In this document: positions 1-7,937 of the stretch, piece by piece
Position numbering within the stretch: position 1 is the stretch's first letter
Layout: each line of letters starts with the position of its first letter
Assembly: GCF_022878925.1 (NCBI RefSeq)
Contig: NZ_CP084627.1
Location: 1-64,000, forward strand
Source: Caballeronia sp. TF1N1
Lineage (GTDB): Bacteria > Pseudomonadota > Gammaproteobacteria > Burkholderiales > Burkholderiaceae
DNA: 64,000 bases
Direction: 5' to 3'
Position numbers and translations under genes: made by a program
Notes under the pieces: model-generated
What the model saw: the letters and a program-made list of their open reading frames with translations, nothing else
Told to the model about the DNA's origin: nothing
The model's database searches: none

Positions 1-1365
1 ATGGCAACCAAACGCGCAAAGAAAACCGATGTTGTCAGCCCGAGCTCGGCTGAGTTGCGCAAGGCGGTCGAAGCCATCGCGATTCAACCGAAGAGCGGCA
101 AGATCACGCTGCTTACTCGCAAGCTCTTCAACGTTCTGCTCGCTGTGGCGCAGCAGGCGGACGAATCTGGCGACACCTACCGCGCGTTGCTGTCCGACAT
201 TGTCGCGAATTCCGCATTCGATTCAAACGATACAGCGCTGGTCAAGGAGCATCTGCGTCGCATGGTGTCGGTGCAGGTCGAGTGGAGCACGGGCACGTCG
301 AGCCAGAAGCCCGGCCGCAAGTGGGGCATCTCGACGCTCATCGCCGACGCGGAAATTCTCGAGGACCCGACGACGCGCCGCGTATGGGTCGAATTTTCCT
401 TCGCTCCAAAAATCAAAAAGAAGCTGCTCGATCCGGTGCAGTATGCGCGTCTGAGCCTGCAGTTCCAAAGCCAGTTGCGCAGCAGCGCGGGTCTTGCGCT
501 TTATGAAATATGCGTGCGTTATCTGACCAACCCCAGCCATCTGACGATGCGCGAAACGTGGGAGTGGTGGCGGCCGATTCTATCCGGCACGCCAGATACC
601 GAGGCTGGAGACGAGGCCAAGCGAGAGTACAAGTATTTCAAGCGCGACTATCTTCGTCCCGCGATCGCGGAGGTCAACGCCGTCACTAACATTTTCGTCG
701 AACTGGTGGAACATCGAGAGGGGCGTCGCGTCGCCGAGATTCAATTCCGCGTTACGGAGCGCAAGCAGCCGATGCTGGCGCTCGACGAACATCCGAACGT
801 CTTCGACAGCACGCTGGTCGACAGGATGGTAAAGATCGGCATTCCGTTGAAAGAGGCGCAGACGCTGTACGCCGACAGCGAGGAAAATCGCATCCGGGCG
901 GCGTTGCAGATGACCGAGCAACGGTTGCGCAGCACGACGCTTCCGCCTATCAGAAGCGCGGCAGCGCTGTTCAAGGACGCGCTCAAGAAGGGCTATGCGC
1001 CGCCGCTCGAAGCGCTACCGCCGGCAACGGCCAACGGCGCGCCGCGGTCGACAGCGGGATCGGCATCCGGCGCCGATGATCTCAAGGCACGCCTGCTTGG
1101 CGAGTTTTCGGCATATAGAAGGAAGGAAGCGCGTGCGCTCTACGACGAGCAAGGTGAGCGGGAACGGGAGCTGGCGCGGCAAAGTTTTGAAGACGACGTG
1201 TTGCCGGAACTCGGCACGCATATGCGCGACGATTGGCGTAAGCGCGGCCTCGATTCGAAGCTGGCGGAAACGTCATTTTTCGACTGGCTGGCTAGGAAGA
1301 CGTGGGGCGAGCCGACCGATGGGGATTTGCTCGCCTTCACACTTAGCCAGACACGCGCTAACTGA
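1..1365 (+). CDS. repA: Replication initiator protein (Rep_3/RepA-like) of a secondary replicon
   Basis: Encodes 454 residues. The first half (about residues 30-260) has the pattern of plasmid initiators with tandem winged-helix domains, which bind iterons and open the origin. The C-terminal part is charged and predicted helical. It lies tail to tail with parB (26 bp between stops), the usual neighbourhood of Burkholderia secondary-chromosome replication genes. The ATG is the first base of the window, so promoter and iterons, if upstream, are not visible; they would be at the other end of a circular replicon. The family call rests on overall sequence feel and on the adjacent parAB genes rather than on a catalytic motif. 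Confidence 0.85.
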   Translation: MATKRAKKTDVVSPSSAELRKAVEAIAIQPKSGKITLLTRKLFNVLLAVAQQADESGDTYRALLSDIVANSAFDSNDTALVKEHLRRMVSVQVEWSTGTSSQKPGRKWGISTLIADAEILEDPTTRRVWVEFSFAPKIKKKLLDPVQYARLSLQFQSQLRSSAGLALYEICVRYLTNPSHLTMRETWEWWRPILSGTPDTEAGDEAKREYKYFKRDYLRPAIAEVNAVTNIFVELVEHREGRRVAEIQFRVTERKQPMLALDEHPNVFDSTLVDRMVKIGIPLKEAQTLYADSEENRIRAALQMTEQRLRSTTLPPIRSAAALFKDALKKGYAPPLEALPPATANGAPRSTAGSASGADDLKARLLGEFSAYRRKEARALYDEQGERERELARQSFEDDVLPELGTHMRDDWRKRGLDSKLAETSFFDWLARKTWGEPTDGDLLAFTLSQTRAN

Positions 1366-1376
1366 ACGCGTCTGGC
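1346..1376. terminator. Imperfect hairpin between convergent rep and parB
   Basis: GCCAGAC at 1346-1352 pairs with GTCTGGC at 1370-1376, spanning the rep stop codon. There is no clear T-run on either side, so if it ends transcription it is a weak or non-classical terminator. Confidence 0.3.
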
Positions 1377-1391
1377 AGAGGGCGGACGCTG

Positions 1392-2453
1392 TTATTTCTT
1401 CTCTTCGTTGAACTGAAGCATGGTTTCGATCTGACGCAGCAGTTCATCTCGTCGATCCCGTGACAAGCCGCGCAACCGCAACTCAAGGCGATCCTCGCCA
1501 TATGACTTGAGATCGCCGACCGCGACGCCGTCCAGTTTAATCTCCATTCGTTGGGCATAGCGTTGACGGCCGGGCGGCTTGGGCACTTCTTGTCCGCTTG
1601 CGCGTCCCTTCACGATATCCGCGACTTGTCGCGTACTCAGATCATCCGACGTGATCTTGTTGATGAGGCGCAGCGTGGCATCGCTGCCACGCGCCGAGTG
1701 GTAGCGCGTGATTTGATAGGCCATGTTCGACCCGAATCGATCAGGCCGAGCGACCATTTCCTGCATGACGTTCTCAGGAAGCTTCGCAACCGATAGCGCG
1801 ACTGCGATAGTGGATTCGTCTAGCCCAAGATGGTCGGCCAACTCTCGTTGGCTCTGGAAGTGTTGCTCGTCCAGGAAGCGTCGCCAGACGACGGCATTAT
1901 CGAAGACGGTTTGCGAATCCCGCTGAACGTTTAGATCGTAGCCAAGCTTGTAGCTTTGAATTCCAATAGGCAGATCGACGACAATCGCTTTGACGGTTTC
2001 CTTGTTGGCTTCCTTGAGCGCACGGACGCGACGGCCACCGTCGCTTACGAAGAAGGTCCCAGCGTTATCGTAGTCGGGGATGACGTGGATGGCCTGCTGC
2101 TGTCCCTGCCTTGCAAGGTTGACGGCTAGTTCGGCGATCGATGCCTTGAGGTAGAAATGGCGCGGATTAAACGGGCTCGCTTTGATCGCCTTTAGCGGCA
2201 ACTCGATGACCTGCCCAGCCGTGTAGCGGTTCGCCCGTCGCCAGGCGCGAAACTGCTCGGATTCGGTGCTGACGTCTGCGTCGGCCTGCTCGTCGGATAC
2301 GAAAGTGCTTGCGCGTCCATTCGCGGCCTGTCCGACGCTTTGTATATCGACGATTCCATCGATGGCGTTCAGGCGATCCAGAGCGGTTCGCTTCTCGCTG
2401 CTTGTCGTATCGGGGCGGGCCTTGAAGCCTTTTGCCAGTTGGGACGGTTTCAT
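1392..2453 (-). CDS. parB: ParB-family centromere-binding partition protein
   Basis: 353 residues. After a low-complexity N-terminal 80 residues comes the ParB/Spo0J nucleotide-binding domain, with NPR at 96-98 and the GGRR motif at 139-142 typical of CTP-binding ParB proteins. A helix-turn-helix region follows around 199-225, then a basic linker and a C-terminal dimerisation segment. It binds parS and, in the family, slides as a CTP-dependent clamp to load the ParA system. It is downstream of parA on the same strand with a 24-bp gap. Its ribosome-binding site AAGGA overlaps the edge of a parS-like palindrome, which could couple centromere binding to parB expression. Confidence 0.93.
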   Translation of the reverse strand: MKPSQLAKGFKARPDTTSSEKRTALDRLNAIDGIVDIQSVGQAANGRASTFVSDEQADADVSTESEQFRAWRRANRYTAGQVIELPLKAIKASPFNPRHFYLKASIAELAVNLARQGQQQAIHVIPDYDNAGTFFVSDGGRRVRALKEANKETVKAIVVDLPIGIQSYKLGYDLNVQRDSQTVFDNAVVWRRFLDEQHFQSQRELADHLGLDESTIAVALSVAKLPENVMQEMVARPDRFGSNMAYQITRYHSARGSDATLRLINKITSDDLSTRQVADIVKGRASGQEVPKPPGRQRYAQRMEIKLDGVAVGDLKSYGEDRLELRLRGLSRDRRDELLRQIETMLQFNEEKK

Positions 2454-2461
2454 TCAGGGTC

Positions 2462-2477
2462 CTTTATGCGCATAAAG
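2462..2477. other. parS-like centromere palindrome, site 1
   Basis: Perfect 16-bp palindrome CTTTATGCGCATAAAG filling most of the parA-parB gap. An identical copy lies at 3410-3425. It belongs to the TTTATGCGCATAAA class of centromere sequences that I recall from Burkholderia secondary replicons. On the minus strand its last bases form part of the parB Shine-Dalgarno (AAGGA, 6 bases before the ATG). Confidence 0.85.
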
Positions 2478-3140
2478 TCAGGAGAGCATGCCGAGGATTT
2501 CATCGGCGCACGCGCGAATCTCGGCAGCAGCGAGACGCGAGCCGCGGTCGGACATTTGCAAAACGGTTTGTCCTAGCGCCATGGCCTGCTTGTAGCACTC
2601 TCGGGTTGGGATCTGCGTTTTTAGCAGCGGAAAGCCCAGTTCTTCGAGAGCGACCTTCAGCTCGCGCGTGAGCATTCGCTTCTCTTCCGTCTTGTTCAGC
2701 AGAAACACCGCGCGCAGATCTTCGTTCATCACCTGCGCTTGCTGAACCAGTTTGACGAGGCCGACGCTCGACCAATAATCGGCTGGCGATGATGAAGTCG
2801 GAATCACTGCCACGCTCGCGGCTAGCAGAACGACGCCTGACACCTTCTCTGTAATTGACGGCGGGCAATCCACCACGATGATGTCGTAGTCATTCACGAA
2901 CTTCCTGATTTCACGATGGATTTGTCCGCCCGCTTCCGAAAGATTCACGATAGGAAAGGGGATGCCGCTCGCTTCGTCTGACGCTGCGCTCGACCAGTGG
3001 ATTAACGTGTTTTGACCGTCTGCATCGACGACGAGCACGCGCTTCTTCTTTTCGTGAAAAGCTGCGCCGAGGTGCATTGCAATCGTGCTCTTGCCAACGC
3101 CGCCCTTCTGCTGCGTGATCGCTATGATTTCCGCCGCCAC
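2478..3140 (-). CDS. parA: ParA-family partition ATPase
   Basis: 220 residues starting at a GTG (3138-3140) preceded by GGAG at a good distance. The deviant Walker A motif KGGVGKST is at residues 12-19, the A' motif DADGQ at 39-43 and the Walker B strand IIVVDCPPS at 87-95, all diagnostic of ParA/MinD ATPases. With no N-terminal DNA-binding extension it is a short, type Ib-like or chromosomal-type ParA. It should form ATP-dependent gradients on the nucleoid that move ParB-parS complexes. It is the first gene of a parA-parB operon with the parS-like palindrome between the two. The upstream AT-rich segment carries a palindrome that could serve autoregulation. Confidence 0.93.
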   Translation of the reverse strand: MAAEIIAITQQKGGVGKSTIAMHLGAAFHEKKKRVLVVDADGQNTLIHWSSAASDEASGIPFPIVNLSEAGGQIHREIRKFVNDYDIIVVDCPPSITEKVSGVVLLAASVAVIPTSSSPADYWSSVGLVKLVQQAQVMNEDLRAVFLLNKTEEKRMLTRELKVALEELGFPLLKTQIPTRECYKQAMALGQTVLQMSDRGSRLAAAEIRACADEILGMLS

Positions 3141-3409
3141 TTTAATGCTCCAGTTTTTGCAGGCGGTTGAATTTTACATTGAGGTTTAGTAATTTCAACT
3201 TTAATTCGACATTAAATGTGTCGTTAGCCATTTGGCATAGGGGTGAGCTTTAGCTGATTTTGTGAAAGCGCGGACAAGGGCCTGATGGATGCAGCTTCAA
3301 ATCGCACATCATGCTCGACAGCAAGAAGCTAAGGCGTGAGACCAATATCTCCCCGTCACGGCTTTAGGCGTCTTGGAGATTGTTAAGCGGTGCCGCGCTG
3401 CCAGACCAG
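3141..3409. other. AT-rich parA upstream region, no gene
   Basis: About 270 bp between the parA start and the second parS-like site. The first 90 bp (about 3160-3250) are clearly AT-richer than the surroundings and should hold the parA promoter; they contain the palindrome listed separately. I see no convincing open frame, no consensus DnaA box and no iteron array by eye. Confidence 0.5.
3207..3223. promoter_or_regulatory. Candidate parA operator palindrome
   Basis: CGACATTAAATGTGTCG has arms CGACA and TGTCG, and within it ACATTAAATGT is a perfect odd-centred palindrome. It sits about 70 bp upstream of the parA GTG in the AT-rich stretch, where a partition-operon repressor would be expected to bind. 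The function is inferred from position only. Confidence 0.4.
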
Positions 3410-3425
3410 CTTTATGCGCATAAAG
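3410..3425. other. parS-like centromere palindrome, site 2
   Basis: Second exact copy of CTTTATGCGCATAAAG, outside any credible gene, about 270 bp upstream of parA and 17 bp before the heptamer satellite. Two identical copies flanking parA support its identity as the cognate centromere. Confidence 0.85.
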
Positions 3426-3442
3426 TCACGGCAACCTCGAAG

Positions 3443-3807
3443 CCCCGAAGCCCCGAAGCCCCGAAGCCCCGAAGCCCCGAAGCCCCGAAGCCCCGAAGCC
3501 CCAAAGCCCAAAGCCCAAAGCCCAAAGCCCAAAGCCCAAAGCCCAAAGCCCAAAGCCCAAAGCCCAAAGCCCAAAGCCCAAAGCCCGAAACCCGAAACCC
3601 GAAACCCGAAGCCCGAAGCCCGAAGCCCGAAGCCCGAAGCCCGAAGCCCGAAGCCCACAGCCCGAAGCCCGAAGCCCGAAGCCCGAAGCCCGAAGCCCGA
3701 AGCCCGAAGCCCGAAGCCCGAAGCCCGAAGCCCGAAGCCCACAGCCCGAAGCCCACAGCCCACAGCCCACAGCCCACAGCCCACAGCCCACAGCCCACAG
3801 CCCACAG
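3443..3807. repeat. T-free 7/8-bp tandem satellite, quadruplex-prone on the minus strand
   Basis: Fifty-one uninterrupted units in blocks, plus strand. CCCCGAAG x7 and one CCCCAAAG fill 3443-3506. CCCAAAG x11 (3507-3583), CCCGAAA x3 (3584-3604) and CCCGAAG x7 (3605-3653) follow. Then CCCACAG x1, CCCGAAG x11 (3661-3737), CCCACAG x1, CCCGAAG x1 and CCCACAG x8 (3752-3807). No T occurs on the plus strand, so no stop codon can exist in any frame of either strand; the long open frames here (SPKPEA-like repeats) are artefacts. The minus strand is GGG (GGGG in the 8-mers) every 7-8 bases with 4-base spacers, the classic G-quadruplex pattern. The block order suggests growth by slipped replication. Confidence 0.97.
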
Positions 3808-3897
3808 CCCGTAACGACACCGCACGCCCCACCCCCAAAATCGCCTATCCTAACCCTGCCTCAACCGCCAATCGCCGACCGAGTCCGGAGCTCCGTA

Positions 3898-6315
3898 ATG
3901 ACCGTTCGCAACCTGGACATCCTGTTCGCGCCGAAGTCAATTGCTGTGATCGGCGCATCGACGCGGCCGGGCAGCATCGGCGAAATGGTATGGGCCCGCG
4001 CCAACAGCGCTGGATTCAAAGGCCCAATCTGGCCAGTAAATCCAAAGCACCAAACCATAGGCGAACAGCCGAGCTTCGCCGACATAGCTCACCTCCCCGA
4101 AGCGCCGAGCGTTGCGGTGCTATGCACGCCTCCTAAAACCTGGCCTCAACTAGTTGAACAACTCGGAGACTGTGGAACCAAAGCTGTCGTCGTTATTGGA
4201 GAGGCAGCGAGACGACACTCCGCGAGAGCCGAATTCATCTCCAATGCAGAGTCCCACGAATGGACTGCCCGTACCCTTGCCGCCGCGCGTCCCTTCCTGC
4301 TGCGCGTGGTAGGACCGGCAAGTCTCGGCGTAGTGTCTCCCGCCGTCGGCGCATGCCTCGGGGCGCCAGCGTGCAGTGTCAAATCGGGCGGCGTCGCTTG
4401 GGTATCAGGCTCGAATGCGCTAACCAATGGCGTGCTCGGCTGGGCCCGCGCGCGGGGCCTCGGCTTCTCACGCATCGTCGCGTTGGGCGATGAAGCTGAC
4501 GTCGATTCCGGCGATATCCTCGACTTCCTCGCCACCGACGTATCGACCAAAGCGATTCTTCTTGCGATCGAAACCGTCCGGGCCGCACGCAAATTTATCT
4601 CCGCCGCGCGCGCCGCCGCGAGAAATAAGCCGGTACTCGTTCTACGAACCGGACACGACGATCCATTCGATCGCCTATACGGTGCAGCCTTCCGCCGTGC
4701 CGGACTTGTACGCGTGGATTCGCTCGACGATCTGCTCGACGAAATCGAAACCCTGGGCGTAGGAAGCGTCGCAGCCGGCGACGTGGCAACCGTCATTACC
4801 AGCGATCGCGGCGTCGCCACTTTGGCACGAGATGCGTTCGGCAAAGCCGGCGATGATCTGGCGCAATGGCCACTCTCCGCACGCGACGCCGTCTCGCTCG
4901 CGTTACCCCGAGCCGAATCCGGTAATCCCCTTTTGCTCGGCGACGATGCGTCGCCCGCCGATTTCGGCATCGCGGTGGAAACGCTGGCTCCGCATCGCGA
5001 CACCGGCACTATTTTCGTCGTACACGCGCCGACGCACAGCGCGCCCGTCGCGGACGTCGCTCGCACATTGATCGCCGCGCGCCGTCATGCTCATCGCGGA
5101 TTGCTCGCGTGTTTCTTCGGTTGCGTGGATGCCGCCACCCGCGACGCACTCCACGCAAATGGCATCCCGGTTCACACCACCCCGCAGCGGCTCGCGCGTG
5201 GCTTTGCACGCCTCGTCGATTTTCGTCAGGGACGCGAATTGTTGATGCAAACACCCGACGGACTTCCAACGGAAATTCCAGAAGAAATCGATATCGCGCA
5301 AAACGAAATTCGAATCTCGTTGGAAAACGGCATCGCGGAATTGAATGGTGAACGTGCGGCGCGCATCCTCGCCCGCTTCGGGATCACGGTGAAGCCGGGA
5401 CCGCCCGATTCCTTTTCCGCCGATGCAGTCGAGATACAGACGCGCCTGCTCAACCATCGCGTCTTTGGACCGGTGTTCGAATTCAAGGCCGAAGGCGCGC
5501 TCGGACTTGCCGATGCGCTTCATGAATTTGCGTTGCCTCCGCTCAACCCTGTCCTTGCGCGCGATCTCGTCATGCGTTCGCCTCGCTCGCGCGAGTTGCC
5601 CACCGACATGCTGTTGAACGCGCTGACCGCGCTGTCGCAAATGGTTTGTTATATAGAGGAGATCGTCGCACTGCGCCTGACGCTGCGTGTCACGCGCGAT
5701 TCGGTTGCGGTGCACGAGCCGCAACTGACCTTAGGCGCGCATCGCAAGCAGCTAGCAATCGTGCCGTATCCGCGATGCATGGATGAGACGCTCGACTGGC
5801 GCGGCATGCGTATCACCGTGCGGCCCATTCGTCCCGAGGATGAAGATGCGCATCGCGCGTTCGTATCGGCGAACACGGCCGAAGATTTGCGCTTGCGATT
5901 TTTCGGCGCCGTGCGCAGTTTCGATCATTCGCAACTCGCGCGGATGACCCAGATCGACTACGACCGCGAAATGGCGTTGATCGTGACGCGGAGCATTGCG
6001 GAGGGCGCCACGGAAACGCTGGGCGTCGCACGCGCCATCTCCGATCCGGACAACGAGACTGCCGAGTTTGCCGTCGCTGCGCGCTCGGACATGAAAGGGA
6101 AGGGCTTGGGCTCGCTGCTGCTCACGCGAATCATCGACTATGCGCGAGCGCGCGGGACACGCTGGCTGGTGGGCGAGGCTTTGCGCGAGAACACGGGGAT
6201 GATCGCGCTCGCGCGCAAAGCCGGTTTCGAATTGATCAGAACCGAAGATCCGAGCGTCGTTGGTTTCCGGATGCGGCTCGGTGAAAAATCGACCGAGCCG
6301 GCCGTTCGCGATTAG
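3898..6315 (+). CDS. Pat/YfiQ-like NDP-forming acyl-CoA synthetase fused to GNAT acetyltransferase
   Basis: 805 residues, ATG preceded by GGAG 7 bases upstream. The N-terminal CoA-binding Rossmann domain begins with SIAVIGAST. A succinyl-CoA-ligase-like domain follows around residues 160-300 (GDEADVDSGDILDFLA). A shortened ATP-grasp-like region occupies about 470-630. A GNAT domain lies at about 640-800, with an acetyl-CoA loop in KGKGLGS. Full-length relatives are near 890 residues, so the ATP-grasp part looks reduced. Members acetylate lysines of metabolic enzymes such as acetyl-CoA synthetase; whether this one does is inference. It is monocistronic, and its stop overlaps the stop of the convergent gene at 6312. 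Confidence 0.82.
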   Translation: MTVRNLDILFAPKSIAVIGASTRPGSIGEMVWARANSAGFKGPIWPVNPKHQTIGEQPSFADIAHLPEAPSVAVLCTPPKTWPQLVEQLGDCGTKAVVVIGEAARRHSARAEFISNAESHEWTARTLAAARPFLLRVVGPASLGVVSPAVGACLGAPACSVKSGGVAWVSGSNALTNGVLGWARARGLGFSRIVALGDEADVDSGDILDFLATDVSTKAILLAIETVRAARKFISAARAAARNKPVLVLRTGHDDPFDRLYGAAFRRAGLVRVDSLDDLLDEIETLGVGSVAAGDVATVITSDRGVATLARDAFGKAGDDLAQWPLSARDAVSLALPRAESGNPLLLGDDASPADFGIAVETLAPHRDTGTIFVVHAPTHSAPVADVARTLIAARRHAHRGLLACFFGCVDAATRDALHANGIPVHTTPQRLARGFARLVDFRQGRELLMQTPDGLPTEIPEEIDIAQNEIRISLENGIAELNGERAARILARFGITVKPGPPDSFSADAVEIQTRLLNHRVFGPVFEFKAEGALGLADALHEFALPPLNPVLARDLVMRSPRSRELPTDMLLNALTALSQMVCYIEEIVALRLTLRVTRDSVAVHEPQLTLGAHRKQLAIVPYPRCMDETLDWRGMRITVRPIRPEDEDAHRAFVSANTAEDLRLRFFGAVRSFDHSQLARMTQIDYDREMALIVTRSIAEGATETLGVARAISDPDNETAEFAVAARSDMKGKGLGSLLLTRIIDYARARGTRWLVGEALRENTGMIALARKAGFELIRTEDPSVVGFRMRLGEKSTEPAVRD

Positions 6316-6857
6316 CCGGCCAGTCGCCCGGACGCCTCGTCGATCTGCGCTCTCGTTATCGCCAACTCTTCGAGCAAAGCATCGGGATACGAACTTCCCG
6401 TTTCCTTTTCGAGTCTCGCGATCGTCAGCGCCGAGCGCGCCGAGTCTTTCGGCGTCGCGATGAACGACTTCACGGAATGTCCCGCCGAGAATGCTTCGAA
6501 GAGCGGTACACGAATCTCTTCCGGCAGCGCACGCGAAGTCCATTGATAAGGCTTGCCGTTATGCGTCAGTTGCGGCGGCAGTGTGCGTTCCTTCTTCGCG
6601 GCCGGAATAAGGCCGAAATTGCGCGCCGCTTCGGCGATCTGCTCGGCGGAAAAAAGCTCGTCCGGCGAGATGTCGAACTGTGCGATATGCGCTTCGAGCG
6701 CTTGCATTGCAGCGGCGCGATCGTCGCGCTTCTTCTGTGCGCGAGCGACGATATCGCGCAATTCGTCGGCCTCGTCAGGCGTGATCGTAAAGCTCGCCTG
6801 TTTCTGTTGAAGTTCGGAAAAACGCTGGAATTCTGAATCGGAAAGGAGTTTTGCCAT
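6312..6857 (-). CDS. Conserved hypothetical protein, helical N-terminus
   Basis: 181 residues of unrecognised function. The first 90 residues are rich in E, D, Q, R and K and likely form helices or a coiled coil. A more conserved-looking central motif, around residues 105-125, reads GKPYQWTSRALP. The C-terminus is again helical. No signal peptide or membrane segment is visible. The stop codon overlaps that of the upstream convergent acyltransferase by two bases (shared TTAG). The Tyr-Gln-Trp segment vaguely recalls nucleoid-protein tails, but I would not assign a function. Confidence 0.7.
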   Translation of the reverse strand: MAKLLSDSEFQRFSELQQKQASFTITPDEADELRDIVARAQKKRDDRAAAMQALEAHIAQFDISPDELFSAEQIAEAARNFGLIPAAKKERTLPPQLTHNGKPYQWTSRALPEEIRVPLFEAFSAGHSVKSFIATPKDSARSALTIARLEKETGSSYPDALLEELAITRAQIDEASGRLAG

Positions 6858-6945
6858 GAACCGTGAAGATAGAGCGCGGCGTGCGCGTGAACCGGCTGCC
6901 GCTTTTTAGGAGGGCCGCCATTCTAACGCGTGTATCAGCCGTGAT

Positions 6946-7755
6946 TCAGTCTCGCGTCATCGAAAGCTCGCTCGCGGCGCCTCGCAAAAGCGCCGTCACT
7001 TCTTCGATGGAAGGCGCGACGTATTCGTCGATACGCCGCATGAAAGGGCAGGTCAGCGCCGCGATGGCTTGGCCCGACGGCCCGAGCAACGGAAAAGTCA
7101 CATCTGTCACGCCGAAGGTCTGCTGGCTGTCCTTTTGTGAATAGCCGAGCTCGCCGATCTTTTCGTAGTCGGCATCGAGTACTGCGCGATCGAGCGCCAG
7201 TTCGCCTTTCACCTTTGTATGTTCCGCCAGCATGTGCTCGCGCTGCTCCTCGGTTTGAAACGCGAGCACCACGCGACCGGAGCCGGTGTCGATAAGTCCG
7301 ACGCGTGACCCCAGCCGGACCGAAATCCCCCACGTGCCGGGACCGTCCACTTGCGCGATCACCAGCAGGTTGCCGCGATCGTAGACGACCAGGTGAACCG
7401 ACTGCTCGGCGGTATCGGCGAAACGTTGCATCACGGGCAGAGCCTCGGCAATCAGCCGGTTCATCGGTGGATGCCGGTGCGCAAGCGCGTACAACTTCAG
7501 GCTCAGCGAATAACGGTCGCCCTCGGGCGAGCGCACGACGTATTGTCGCGCGACCAGCCGTTCCAGCATCCGATACATCTCGCTTGCATTGCGCCCGAGC
7601 ATCTTCGTGATCTCGGCGCGCGTCAGTCCCGATTTCTGTTCCGAGAGTAACTCGAGAATGTCCAGTCCCTTGTCGAGCGCGGGCGCGCGATAGCGATCCG
7701 CGTCGCCATCGGTGTCGGTTACTTCAACGTCCATGTTGGGTATGCGTCGATTCAT
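6946..7755 (-). CDS. IclR-family transcriptional regulator of the sugar island
   Basis: 269 residues: an N-terminal winged helix (about 28-85, ALDKGLDILELLSEQ onward) and a C-terminal IclR effector domain (about 100-260) with the typical VHLVVYDRG and TGSGRVVLAF segments. A second possible start lies 7 codons in. It is transcribed away from the ABC transporter across a 182-bp gap containing a palindrome, so it most likely controls the transporter/catabolic operon and itself. Members usually respond to a pathway intermediate; here that would be a sugar acid or its keto-deoxy derivative (inference). Confidence 0.9.
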   Translation of the reverse strand: MNRRIPNMDVEVTDTDGDADRYRAPALDKGLDILELLSEQKSGLTRAEITKMLGRNASEMYRMLERLVARQYVVRSPEGDRYSLSLKLYALAHRHPPMNRLIAEALPVMQRFADTAEQSVHLVVYDRGNLLVIAQVDGPGTWGISVRLGSRVGLIDTGSGRVVLAFQTEEQREHMLAEHTKVKGELALDRAVLDADYEKIGELGYSQKDSQQTFGVTDVTFPLLGPSGQAIAALTCPFMRRIDEYVAPSIEEVTALLRGAASELSMTRD

Positions 7756-7835
7756 GAATTGGCGCCGAGTTTAAGCCTTTCGTCAGCAATAGCGTTGCCC
7801 GCGCTAGGGAAAGCACCAACTGACTTCTGATTGTC

Positions 7836-7852
7836 CGTATATGAATAATACG
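7836..7852. promoter_or_regulatory. Candidate IclR operator
   Basis: CGTAT at 7836-7840 and ATACG at 7848-7852 form a palindrome with a 7-bp AT-rich centre. It lies in the divergent promoter region 86 bp before the binding-protein ATG. A weaker related symmetry, ATATGCGTAT, follows at about 7864. Confidence 0.4.
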
Positions 7853-7937
7853 TTCACTGATGAATATGCGTATCGACAGTTTCCCGTAGTCACCCACACG
7901 GCCGTAGTCGCAAAAAACACAAGATCAGGAGACAAGC

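Noticed and set aside
3443..3807. CRISPR or iteron array
   Set aside because: Units are 7-8 bp with no spacers, far shorter than CRISPR repeats and typical initiator iterons.
3380..4136. Long open frames on both strands encoding SPKPEA- or GFGLRA-like repeats
   Set aside because: The tract has no T on one strand and no A on the other, so stops cannot occur; the frames are composition artefacts of the satellite.
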